DNA from: an uncultured Lachnospiraceae bacterium
GTDB lineage: Bacteria; Bacillota; Clostridia; Lachnospirales; Lachnospiraceae
Reading direction: 5' to 3'
DNA: 21,671 nucleotides
NCBI GenBank assembly: GCA_934370915.1
Contig: CAKRNI010000015.1
Location: 1 to 21,671 of the forward strand
This document shows, in pieces, positions 7,734 through 14,249 of the stretch. Under the pieces are notes generated by a model that searched no databases, was not told the origin of the DNA, and worked only from the letters and a program-made list of their open reading frames with translations. Each line of letters begins with the position of its first letter. Position 1 is the first letter of the stretch. The translations under genes were made by a program, and so were the position numbers.

Positions 7734-7780
7734 AACACTACCTCCAGTCTTTTGGTGTGATAGCGTCTCTCCATAATTTT

Positions 7781-7809
7781 ATCGTAACACAGGCGCATAT
7801 TTTACACAA
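7781..7809 (-). promoter_or_regulatory. Weak candidate promoter of the Rpn-type gene
   Basis: TTGTGT (7804-7809) and TACGAT (7781-7786) are 17 bases apart on the minus strand. Both hexamers are only partial matches. The implied start near 7775 leaves a leader of about 40 bases containing the GGAGG site. Confidence 0.35.
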
Positions 7810-7856
7810 TATATCGAAGTGATAAATTCGCCCCCTCAAATTGTATTTTTTCAACA

Positions 7857-7932
7857 ATCCTAAAAAAGCGGATCTGATATGAACTGTTGATTTTTCCGAA
7901 AATCAATCAGATTCATTCTCTGATCCGCTTTT
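7857..7932. terminator. Long hairpin terminator of the hydrogenase operon
   Basis: The outer arms AAAAGCGGATC (7864-7874) and GATCCGCTTTT (7922-7932) are perfect, and an inner TTGATTTT-TCCG-AAAATCAA stem lies between them. The intervening bases also pair with small bulges, so the whole 69-base unit folds into one long rod. The minus strand continues TTTTTTAGG, a good tail for stopping the hydrogenase transcript, and the plus strand also has TTTTATTTATT. Confidence 0.8.
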
Positions 7933-7972
7933 ATTTATTCTTATCTGTGATCGAATTCCCCAAAAGCATCCG

Positions 7973-9694
7973 TTATCTCAGCAGATCCTGCCTGTTAAAA
8001 TACGTCGTGTGCAGCAATTTATGTGACTTCTCCCCGCAGGGCTCGCCGAGATAGGTCTCGTAAACACGCATTACTGCCGGATTTTTGTGGGAGAGGCGGA
8101 TCGGAAGGTTCCTTTCGGCCTCATAGATGGCTTTCTTCCGCTCCTCCATGATCTTCCAGGTTTTTGGCGGGTTTCCGCCGCCGCCGATACAGCCGCCCGG
8201 GCAGGCCATGATCTCGATGAAGTGGTAGTCTGCTTTTCCTTCTTTGATCTTCTCTAAAAGGGTCTTCGCATTCCTGATTCCGTGGGCAGCAGCCACGCGG
8301 ATCTCCGTTCCGTTTAAGTTAATCGTTGATTCCTTGATCCCCTTAAATCCGCGTACATCCGTGTACTCCAGTCTCGGCATCTCCTGACCGGTAACGACCG
8401 CGTAGACCGTCCGGAGCGCTGCCTCCATAACGCCGCCGGTAGCGCCGAAGATCAGTCCTGCACCGCTTCCTTCGCCAAACGGGTCATCAAACGGTGTGTC
8501 CGGAAGTTCCGCAAAGTCGATTCCGCCCGCGCGGATCAGGCTCGCAAGCTCCTGGACCGTGATGGAAATATCCACATCCTGACATCCGCTGTCGCGCATC
8601 TCCGGTCTTGTGCACTCAAACTTTTTCGCCGTGCACGGCATAACAGAAACGCTGCAGATCTCACCCGGGTCGATTCCTTCCCGCTCCGCGAACCAGGTCT
8701 TGATCATGGCACCGAACATCTGCTGCGGAGATTTCGCTGTGGAGAGGTGATCCGTCAGCTCCGGTGCGTATGTCTCACAGTATTTGACCCATGCCGGACA
8801 GCATGATGTGATCATCGGAAGTGTTTCTCCGTTCTTCAGGCGGTTTAAGAGTTCCGTTCCCTCTTCCATGATCGTTAAGTCCGCGGAGAAATCAGAGTCA
8901 AACACTTTGTAGAATCCAAGGCGCTTCAACGCGGATACGAGTCTTCCCGTGCTGACAACGCCCGGCTTTTCACCGAGAGCCTCCGCCAGCGTGATCCGGA
9001 CAGACGGGGCGACCTGAATGATCAGCTTCTTTCCGAGCTCTTTCTGCTTCATAAGACCATATGTATGGTAGTGGACCGTCAAAGCGCCGGTCGGGCAGAC
9101 CTGGACGCACTGACCGCAGCCGATGCAGTTCGTGTCCGCAAGTTTTTCGCCGTAGGCCGGGGCAACAAGTGTATGGAAGCCACGGTTTTCCTTTGAGAGG
9201 ACATTGATTCCCTGGATATCATTGCACATCTCAAGGCACCGTCCGCAGAGGATGCACTTCTGGGGATTCCGCATGATCGCCGGGGAGGACCAGTCCTCTT
9301 TCTGGTGGCGGATCTGGGTATCATAGCGGATATCCAGATGCATGCCGAGATCCTGCGCTACCTTCTGGAGATCACATTTCCCGCTCTTCGGGCATACAAG
9401 ACAGTTCTGAGGATGTCTCGCGAAGATAAGCTCCAGAATATTTCGTCTCGCCTTCAATACCTTCGGGGAGGCTGTCTGGACCACCATGCCCTCGGACACC
9501 GGGGTGCTGCAGGCGGTCGGAAGAAGTCTCTGGCCTTCCACCTCCACCACACAGATCCGACAGACTGCTTTGATACTCAGATCTTCATGGTAACAGAGTG
9601 TCGGGATATGGATACATGCCTTTTTCGCCGCCTGCAGGATTGTCGTTCCCTCTTCTACTTCAACAGGCTGGCCGTCTATCATCAGATGGATCAT
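7973..9694 (-). CDS. hydA: [FeFe]-hydrogenase catalytic subunit HydA/HndD
   Basis: The 573-residue catalytic subunit of an NAD(P)-linked [FeFe]-hydrogenase, making or using H2 in the cytoplasm. N-terminal [2Fe-2S] ligands are C34, C45, C48 and C62. A His-Cys3 [4Fe-4S] site is H94, C98, C101, C107. Two ferredoxin-type clusters use C147/150/153/157 and C190/193/196/200. The H-cluster signatures are complete: TSCCPAW (296-302), MPCTAKKFE (C354 central) and EIMACPGGC (C498, C502). TSCCPAW has A where many enzymes have G. The chosen ATG overlaps the stop of the preceding gene (ATGA), and its AAAGGAGG site lies in that gene's last codons, implying translational coupling. A longer frame to 9730 lacks such support. 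The maturases HydEFG are not in the window. Confidence 0.93.
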   Translation of the reverse strand: MIHLMIDGQPVEVEEGTTILQAAKKACIHIPTLCYHEDLSIKAVCRICVVEVEGQRLLPTACSTPVSEGMVVQTASPKVLKARRNILELIFARHPQNCLVCPKSGKCDLQKVAQDLGMHLDIRYDTQIRHQKEDWSSPAIMRNPQKCILCGRCLEMCNDIQGINVLSKENRGFHTLVAPAYGEKLADTNCIGCGQCVQVCPTGALTVHYHTYGLMKQKELGKKLIIQVAPSVRITLAEALGEKPGVVSTGRLVSALKRLGFYKVFDSDFSADLTIMEEGTELLNRLKNGETLPMITSCCPAWVKYCETYAPELTDHLSTAKSPQQMFGAMIKTWFAEREGIDPGEICSVSVMPCTAKKFECTRPEMRDSGCQDVDISITVQELASLIRAGGIDFAELPDTPFDDPFGEGSGAGLIFGATGGVMEAALRTVYAVVTGQEMPRLEYTDVRGFKGIKESTINLNGTEIRVAAAHGIRNAKTLLEKIKEGKADYHFIEIMACPGGCIGGGGNPPKTWKIMEERKKAIYEAERNLPIRLSHKNPAVMRVYETYLGEPCGEKSHKLLHTTYFNRQDLLR

Positions 9695-10980
9695 CGATAA
9701 ATTCCTCCTTTCCCGCTGCATACCGGACAAAAATCCTTATCAATATGGTGCAGGTATGCGTTCCGGAAGTTCTGGATGCTGGTGCGGACCGGAACTGCCG
9801 TGGAGTGGCCCAGACCACAGAGTGCAGTGAGCTGCATGGTCTCCGTCAGCTCGTCGATCTTTTCCAGATCCTGAATTGCACCGTCTCCCCGGGCAATCCG
9901 GTTTACCAGATTGTAGAGCTGCTGCCCGCCTTCCCGGCACGGGGTACATTTTCCGCAGGACTCACCGCGGAAGAAATCAAGATTGTTGAGCACGATATCT
10001 ACGATACAGTTCCGGTCATCGATCACAAGGATCGTTCCGCATCCTAAACGTCCTCCCGATGCAGACACAGAGTCGATATCCAGATTCATATCGATCTGGT
10101 CTGCATTGATGATCGCACCGGAGGTTCCGCCGGTCTGAACGCCTAAAAGCTTATGCCCGTCCGGGATTCCACCGCAGACTTCGTAGATGATATCTTTTAA
10201 ATTCACGCCCATCGGAAACTCGAAAACACCTCGTCTCACCACATTTCCGCAAACCGTGAAAAGCTTTGTTCCAGGGCTGTTTTCCGTTCCTAATGACCTG
10301 TACCACTCTGCCCCGTTCCTGATGATCGGAGCCAGATTGGCCAGAGTCTCCACGTTGTTTAGCATCGTCGGTTTTCCGAAGAGTCCGTGAATACTTGGGA
10401 ACGGCGGGCGGAATCGCGGTTCGCCGCGCTTTCCTTCGATGGACTCGAAGAGAGCGGTCTCCTCTCCACAGACATAAGCGCCTGCGCCGGAACGGAACTT
10501 GATCTCAAAATCATATCCGCTTCCCATCATATTTTTTCCGAGATATCCTAATGATTCCGCATGGAGCAGAGCCGCCTGCATGACCGGGAAAAGGTATGTA
10601 TATTCTGCTCTCAGATAGATGTATCCCACGTGGGCACCCACCGCTTTTCCGGCGATGGCCATTCCCTCAAAGATCGCACACGGATCCGTCGATAAGAGGA
10701 TACGGTCCTTGTTCGTTCCGGGCTCCCCTTCGTCAGCATTACAGACGATGTAGCGGACCGGATCCGCTGCTGTTGCTGTAAACTGCATCTTTCTCCAGGT
10801 TGGGAATCCCGCGCCGCCCCGGCCTCTGAGTCCCGCCGCTTTCACTGTTTCCAGAATTTCTTCCGGTGTCATCGAGAGTGCTTTTTCGAGAGCTGTAAAG
10901 CCACCGTTATCTGCGTATTCCTGCGCGTTTTTCGGGTCAATTTTTCCACGGTTTTTCAAGAGTACATGAACTTCCTGCAT
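9691..10980 (-). CDS. hydB: NuoF-like NAD(P)/FMN subunit of the [FeFe]-hydrogenase (short HydB/HndC)
   Basis: The diaphorase subunit that binds NAD(P)H and FMN and passes electrons towards HydA. The glycine loop GLRGRGGAGFP (50-60) and CNADEGEPGT (80-89) mark the nucleotide and flavin sites. C342, C345, C348 and C388 (C-x2-C-x2-C-x39-C) bind one [4Fe-4S] cluster. At 429 residues it is the bare NuoF core. It lacks both the N-terminal thioredoxin-like [2Fe-2S] domain and the C-terminal double [4Fe-4S] ferredoxin domain of large HydB proteins, ending instead in FCPVCSGKGG. It starts three bases after the NuoE-like gene and overlaps hydA by four bases. The short architecture bears on whether the complex uses ferredoxin as well as NAD(P)H. 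Confidence 0.9.
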   Translation of the reverse strand: MQEVHVLLKNRGKIDPKNAQEYADNGGFTALEKALSMTPEEILETVKAAGLRGRGGAGFPTWRKMQFTATAADPVRYIVCNADEGEPGTNKDRILLSTDPCAIFEGMAIAGKAVGAHVGYIYLRAEYTYLFPVMQAALLHAESLGYLGKNMMGSGYDFEIKFRSGAGAYVCGEETALFESIEGKRGEPRFRPPFPSIHGLFGKPTMLNNVETLANLAPIIRNGAEWYRSLGTENSPGTKLFTVCGNVVRRGVFEFPMGVNLKDIIYEVCGGIPDGHKLLGVQTGGTSGAIINADQIDMNLDIDSVSASGGRLGCGTILVIDDRNCIVDIVLNNLDFFRGESCGKCTPCREGGQQLYNLVNRIARGDGAIQDLEKIDELTETMQLTALCGLGHSTAVPVRTSIQNFRNAYLHHIDKDFCPVCSGKGGIYR

Positions 10981-10983
10981 GAT

Positions 10984-11484
10984 CTACACATCCTCTCTGA
11001 TATATTGTTTGATGATCTCCCGGACAGATTCCGGGGTCAGGTTTCCGTAAGCCCGGTCATTGATCATGATCGCCGGGGAGATCTCGCAGAGTCCCAGACA
11101 TGGACAGTATTCCAATGTGAACCGCCCATCTTCCGTTGTCTCTCCGATCGAGATCCCAAGCTGATCCTCGATGGCTTCCACAATCTCCTTTGCGCCGTGA
11201 ACGTGGCACGGGGCGCTCTTGCACATGCGGACGATATATTTCCCCTGAGGTTTTACCGAAAGCATTGCGTAAAATGTCACGAAGCTGTAGACCTGATTCA
11301 TCGGAATGTTCATCTCCCGCGCGATCACTCTCGCCACCGCCTTCGAGAACGCCGGCACGACTTTCTGGGCGCGGATCAGAACCGTCATCAGCATATCCGG
11401 ACGGTCCCGGTACTCCGCAGCGATCGCTGCGACCTGTACCAGCTTGGATGCCGGAGTCTTAAAAACATAACTGTCTCTTTCCAT
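10984..11484 (-). CDS. hydC: NuoE-like [2Fe-2S] subunit of the [FeFe]-hydrogenase (HydC/HndA)
   Basis: A 166-residue thioredoxin-like [2Fe-2S] protein of the NuoE family, the small electron-transfer partner of the NuoF-like subunit. The four ligands are present as CKSAPC (C-x4-C) and CLGLC (C-x3-C) in the C-terminal half. A helical N-terminal domain precedes them, as in the family. Two ATGs are close together: the one at 11490 is only one base from GGAGG, while the one at 11484 is seven bases away and is therefore preferred. It is the first established gene of the three-gene operon and is followed after three bases by the NuoF-like gene. The separate HndB-type [2Fe-2S] gene of four-subunit Hnd hydrogenases is not present. 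Confidence 0.9.
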   Translation of the reverse strand: MERDSYVFKTPASKLVQVAAIAAEYRDRPDMLMTVLIRAQKVVPAFSKAVARVIAREMNIPMNQVYSFVTFYAMLSVKPQGKYIVRMCKSAPCHVHGAKEIVEAIEDQLGISIGETTEDGRFTLEYCPCLGLCEISPAIMINDRAYGNLTPESVREIIKQYIREDV

Positions 11485-11496
11485 GGTCATTCCTCC

Positions 11497-11607
11497 TCAC
11501 ACGCCGGAGAGCTCGATGGAATTCTTCTTTTTCTGTGACCGTTCCGGGTTATTGAGAATTCCTGGGTCTTTTGCTGTCCTGGCATTTAGAAATTTGAGAT
11601 CATACAT
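11497..11607 (-). CDS. Possible 36-residue leader peptide of the hydrogenase operon
   Basis: An ATG at 11605-11607 opens 36 codons ending in TGA at 11497-11499, directly before the GGAGG site of the NuoE-like gene. The peptide is basic and polar, beginning MYDLKFLNARTAKDP and ending NSIELSGV. It lies wholly inside the transcript expected from the promoter at 11667-11695. The upstream Shine-Dalgarno match is poor (CAGAG). I do not recognise it. It may be a small protein, a leader peptide coupled to hydC translation, or chance. Confidence 0.25.
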   Translation of the reverse strand: MYDLKFLNARTAKDPGILNNPERSQKKKNSIELSGV

Positions 11608-11666
11608 ACTGGCTCTGATTCTTACTAATAGTTTGTATGAATTACTTTTCGTTTTGTCTTAATCTG

Positions 11667-11695
11667 ATTCTATTACGGACATATGTCTTTGTCAA
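11667..11695 (-). promoter_or_regulatory. Strong promoter of the hydrogenase operon
   Basis: On the minus strand TTGACA (11690-11695) and TAGAAT (11667-11672) are separated by 17 bases. The start near 11660 gives a leader of about 175 bases before hydC. A perfect 13-bp palindrome ACAAACTGTTTGT (11738-11750) lies about 45 bases upstream of the -35 hexamer. The 434 bases between the coding regions on either side hold this promoter, the palindrome, the small open frame and the terminator at 11845-11893; nothing else was recognised there. Confidence 0.75.
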
Positions 11696-11844
11696 GCGGA
11701 TTTTCATACTTTTTGTTCGTTATTTTATTGTCATATTACAAACTGTTTGTTTTCTGTTTCGATATCTTGTCTGCTCTGCAGAACCTTTCCTGACTGTTTC
11801 CTATCTGAGGAAACTGTGATCGACCATATCTTTTGAATGCATGG

Positions 11845-11893
11845 CAACAAAAAAAGAGCGTCTTCGGAATTCATTCCTCCAACGCCGCTTTTT
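11845..11893 (-). terminator. Terminator of the Dus-LURP-thioesterase unit
   Basis: On the minus strand an outer GCGT/ACGC stem and an inner GGAAT/ATTCC stem form a hairpin, closed by A-rich and T-rich ends and followed by CTCTTTTTTTGTTG. It lies about 25 bases past the thioesterase stop codon. The stem has an internal loop, but the seven-T run makes the call sound. Confidence 0.7.
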
Positions 11894-11918
11894 CTCTGTC
11901 GGTATTTGTTTTTATTTC

Positions 11919-12335
11919 CTACTCTCCCATACAATAAAACGTAAATTCTCCCTCTGCCAGAAGCTTCCCCGTATCGGTCTCCACGACCTCGGCTTTTGTA
12001 AAGCAGACGGTCTTTCCGCGCTTTGTGATCTTCGCCAGCCCCTGAATGTTTTTTGCGCTGCTGCCGCGAAGGAAGCGGAAAGAGCTGTCCAGAGTCACAT
12101 ATTTTCTTCCGTCATTCCTCGTTACAAGTCCCGCGGCCACCTCAGCCATCACGAACATCAGGCCGCCGTGGACCGTCTGCATCGCATTCAGGGAATCCTC
12201 TGTGATCTCAGCCCTGACCTCGGCCCGGTCCTCCGATAATGCGACCGCACGGATCCTGTTGTGGAGCATAAATGGATTTGTTTGATTCACACGCTCCATC
12301 TGTTCTACATACGTTTCTTTTCCGGGATTCTCCAT
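11919..12335 (-). CDS. PaaI-type hotdog-fold thioesterase
   Basis: A 138-residue hotdog-fold protein of the PaaI/4HBT group, expected to hydrolyse an acyl-CoA thioester. The motif HGGLMFVMAEVAAG lies at about residues 56-69, with E where PaaI usually has the catalytic D; glutamate is used in other hotdog branches. The C-terminal strands (GKTVCFTKAEV and GKLLAEGEFTFY) fit the fold. The frame opens at 12407, overlapping the preceding gene, but the ATG at 12335 has GGAGG seven bases upstream. It is the last gene of a unit with the Dus and LURP-one-like genes. The substrate cannot be inferred. Confidence 0.82.
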   Translation of the reverse strand: MENPGKETYVEQMERVNQTNPFMLHNRIRAVALSEDRAEVRAEITEDSLNAMQTVHGGLMFVMAEVAAGLVTRNDGRKYVTLDSSFRFLRGSSAKNIQGLAKITKRGKTVCFTKAEVVETDTGKLLAEGEFTFYCMGE

Positions 12336-12403
12336 ATCATTTCCTCCATATTTCCACTTCTGTCCTTCTGCTTTTCCACATGATCTTCTGTCTGTGACGA
12401 TGA

Positions 12404-12874
12404 TCATTTATTCGTGCAGTTTGCAGCGTCGATGGCGATTGCCAGCATCAGCGCCATAGTTTCGTCCCGCGGATCCAGAATGTCGATCACATAGGTGTCG
12501 CCCCAATGGAACGGCTTCTTTGAAATATGGACCACCGCACAGCACTCCTCATACACATCGTAGTCCCAGGCCAGGAAATCGCCCTCACACCGCCAGCCGT
12601 TGTAATCCAGTTCATACCGGGGCTTAAAGAAGGAAAACTCTTTCTGCACGCTTCCGAATTCTTTTCCATCGATCTCGATATCGAATGCCGGAAGCAGGGT
12701 AAGGAGGCGCTGTTTCACCATGCCAACTTCCCGTCCGCTCTTGTCGTATACGTGGATCTGATGCCCCAGTGCAAAAAATTCCGCTTTTACAAAATATTTT
12801 GGTTCTTCCTTCTCATCATACACATCGTATGTATCCGTCCATGAGAAAACTCTCTGTTTGATCAGTAGCTGCAT
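12404..12874 (-). CDS. LURP-one-related (Tubby-like fold) protein
   Basis: A 156-residue protein matching the LURP-one-related/LOR family (PF04525), a Tubby-like beta-barrel. Characteristic strands are MQLLIKQRVFSWTDTYDVYD, FALGHQIHVYDKSG, a middle segment FDIEIDG, and a final helix DETMALMLAIAIDAA, equivalent to the central hydrophobic helix of the barrel. Its function in bacteria is unknown; phospholipid scramblases share the fold. No membrane segment or signal is seen, so it is probably cytoplasmic. The ATG at 12874 has AAAGGAG at good spacing, while the frame upstream to 12907 overlaps the Dus gene. It lies 14 bases after the Dus gene and is followed by the thioesterase gene. Confidence 0.8.
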   Translation of the reverse strand: MQLLIKQRVFSWTDTYDVYDEKEEPKYFVKAEFFALGHQIHVYDKSGREVGMVKQRLLTLLPAFDIEIDGKEFGSVQKEFSFFKPRYELDYNGWRCEGDFLAWDYDVYEECCAVVHISKKPFHWGDTYVIDILDPRDETMALMLAIAIDAANCTNK

Positions 12875-12888
12875 AAACTTCTCCTTTC

Positions 12889-13950
12889 TTAAAACGTCCG
12901 CTCCCATCCCGCAAACGCCTCATCCACCGCCGTCAGATATTCCGGCACATGCTGGGATTTGCGAATCTTTTTGGCTAATTTTTCACTGTCCGGAACCTCC
13001 TCTAACATATAGCTCCAGAGGTCTTTCATACGGAAAAGAAGATTTCTGTCACCGGACATGGTCTCGCGGTAATATTCAAAGATCTCATCGTGGAAGGCAC
13101 GGATCCGGGGCATGAGATTCCCTCCCGTGTTTCTGGACTCCGGTACCGTCTTTTCCGTCTGCTCCGGTGATGTCTCTTTGTTTCCGGTTTCGGATCCTGC
13201 ACAGACATGGGCATTTTCCACACCGGCTTCTTCTATTTTTATCAGCTCTGCCAGTGCCGGATTTCTGATGAGTCCCCGCCCGATCATCACGTTCTCCACC
13301 GATGAAAATTTCTCCCGGAACTTTCTCATATGCTCTGCCGTAAACAAATCTCCGTTGTATACGACGGGATTCCGGCTCTCCTTTAAAATATCCGCAAAGA
13401 CGTCAAGATGCGGAACACCTTTATAAAACTCCTTCTGGATCCGCGGATGTACCGTCAGCTCGCTGATCGGATACCGGTTGTAGACCGCCATGATCTCCGG
13501 CCACTCTTCCACTTCGTTCTTTCCGATCCTGGTTTTAACAGAGATCTGGAACTCCTCATTTCTCACCGACGCGTCCGAGAACACTTCATCAAAAAAACGA
13601 TCCAGATCATCCGGGTAAAGTAAAAAACCGGAACCTTTTTTCTTCGCTGTGACCGTCCCTGACGGACACCCAAGATTCAGGTTGATCTCCCGGTATCCCA
13701 TCTCTGCTAATTTCTTTGATGCCAGAAGGAAATCTCCTGCCCGGTTCGTCAGGATCTGCGGCACCACCGGTACCCCCGCATTATTCTCCGGCAGCACATC
13801 CCGCATCTCCTTCACGCTCATCCCCTGCTCCGGCCCCGGTGCCAGAAATGGCGTAAAATATTTGTCCACACCCCCAAAATACTTGTGGTGCAGATTCCTG
13901 TATGGATATGTTGTGATCCCCTCCAATGGGGCGAAATATAGATGCAGCAT
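12889..13950 (-). CDS. tRNA-dihydrouridine synthase family protein
   Basis: An FMN-dependent Dus enzyme of 353 residues that reduces uridine to dihydrouridine in tRNA. The TIM-barrel landmarks are present: YFAPLEGIT (5-13), NLGCPSG with catalytic C95, SVKTRIG (137-143, K139 for FMN), TVHPR (166-170), NGD (199-201) and IGRG (223-226). Residues 241-278 are a polar, Thr/Glu/Ser-rich insert with no conserved look, between the barrel and the C-terminal helical tRNA-binding domain. The subfamily (DusB/DusC-like or the separate clostridial group) was not settled. GAGGAA precedes the ATG. It heads a unit with the LURP-one-like and thioesterase genes, a grouping without an obvious functional link. Confidence 0.88.
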   Translation of the reverse strand: MLHLYFAPLEGITTYPYRNLHHKYFGGVDKYFTPFLAPGPEQGMSVKEMRDVLPENNAGVPVVPQILTNRAGDFLLASKKLAEMGYREINLNLGCPSGTVTAKKKGSGFLLYPDDLDRFFDEVFSDASVRNEEFQISVKTRIGKNEVEEWPEIMAVYNRYPISELTVHPRIQKEFYKGVPHLDVFADILKESRNPVVYNGDLFTAEHMRKFREKFSSVENVMIGRGLIRNPALAELIKIEEAGVENAHVCAGSETGNKETSPEQTEKTVPESRNTGGNLMPRIRAFHDEIFEYYRETMSGDRNLLFRMKDLWSYMLEEVPDSEKLAKKIRKSQHVPEYLTAVDEAFAGWERTF

Positions 13951-14033
13951 GTTATGTTCCTCGTATCTTTTCCATAAAATCTTCGATTTTTCCAGACTGC
14001 CATTCCGGCATTCCTTGAAAAACGGTTTTTATT

Positions 14034-14062
14034 ATCGTACCACATTTAAACTTCGAGAGCAA
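14034..14062 (-). promoter_or_regulatory. Candidate promoter of the Dus unit
   Basis: TTGCTC (14057-14062) and TACGAT (14034-14039) are 17 bases apart on the minus strand, with TGG directly before the -10. The -35 match is poor, so the extended -10 would have to compensate. The leader would be about 75 bases. Confidence 0.4.
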
Positions 14063-14110
14063 ATTTAAAATATCCACAGAACTGCCGCCGACTGTTTCTT
14101 TCTGCTGTAT

Positions 14111-14176
14111 GGCAGAAAAAAACACCCGCCAGCATCGATCTCCATTCTCTGGATGGCTGTGCCAGCGGGTGTTTTT
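14111..14176. terminator. Terminator of the citrate lyase operon
   Basis: AAAAACACCCGC (14118-14129) pairs with GCGGGTGTTTTT (14165-14176), with further CAGC/GCTG and TCCA/TGGA pairing inside. The minus strand continues in a run of seven T, as needed to end the citF transcript. On the plus strand the arm itself ends in five T. The remaining bases between 13951 and 14249 show only the Dus promoter and a small GACAG/CTGTC repeat. Confidence 0.8.
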
Positions 14177-14249
14177 ATGGGGTATAAAGATATAATGAGG
14201 GTAACAAATATTGTCGACAGAACTGTCTGGGATATACCGCCCTGTTTTT

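Noticed and set aside
9695..9730. Twelve-residue N-terminal extension of HydA
   Set aside because: The upstream ATG lacks a good ribosome site and overlaps hydB further. The ATG at 9694 has AAAGGAGG and an ATGA overlap with the hydB stop codon.
10966..11538. 190-codon plus-strand open frame
   Set aside because: Antisense to hydC and its leader. The hydC product has all four [2Fe-2S] ligands, so the minus-strand reading is the real one.
11731..11934. 67-codon minus-strand open frame
   Set aside because: It spans the terminator of the thioesterase unit and the upstream region of the hydrogenase promoter, lacks a ribosome binding site and has no domain.
14177..14249. TATAAT hexamer on the plus strand near 14190
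   Set aside because: There is no -35 match, and the plus strand downstream is antisense to the citrate lyase genes.
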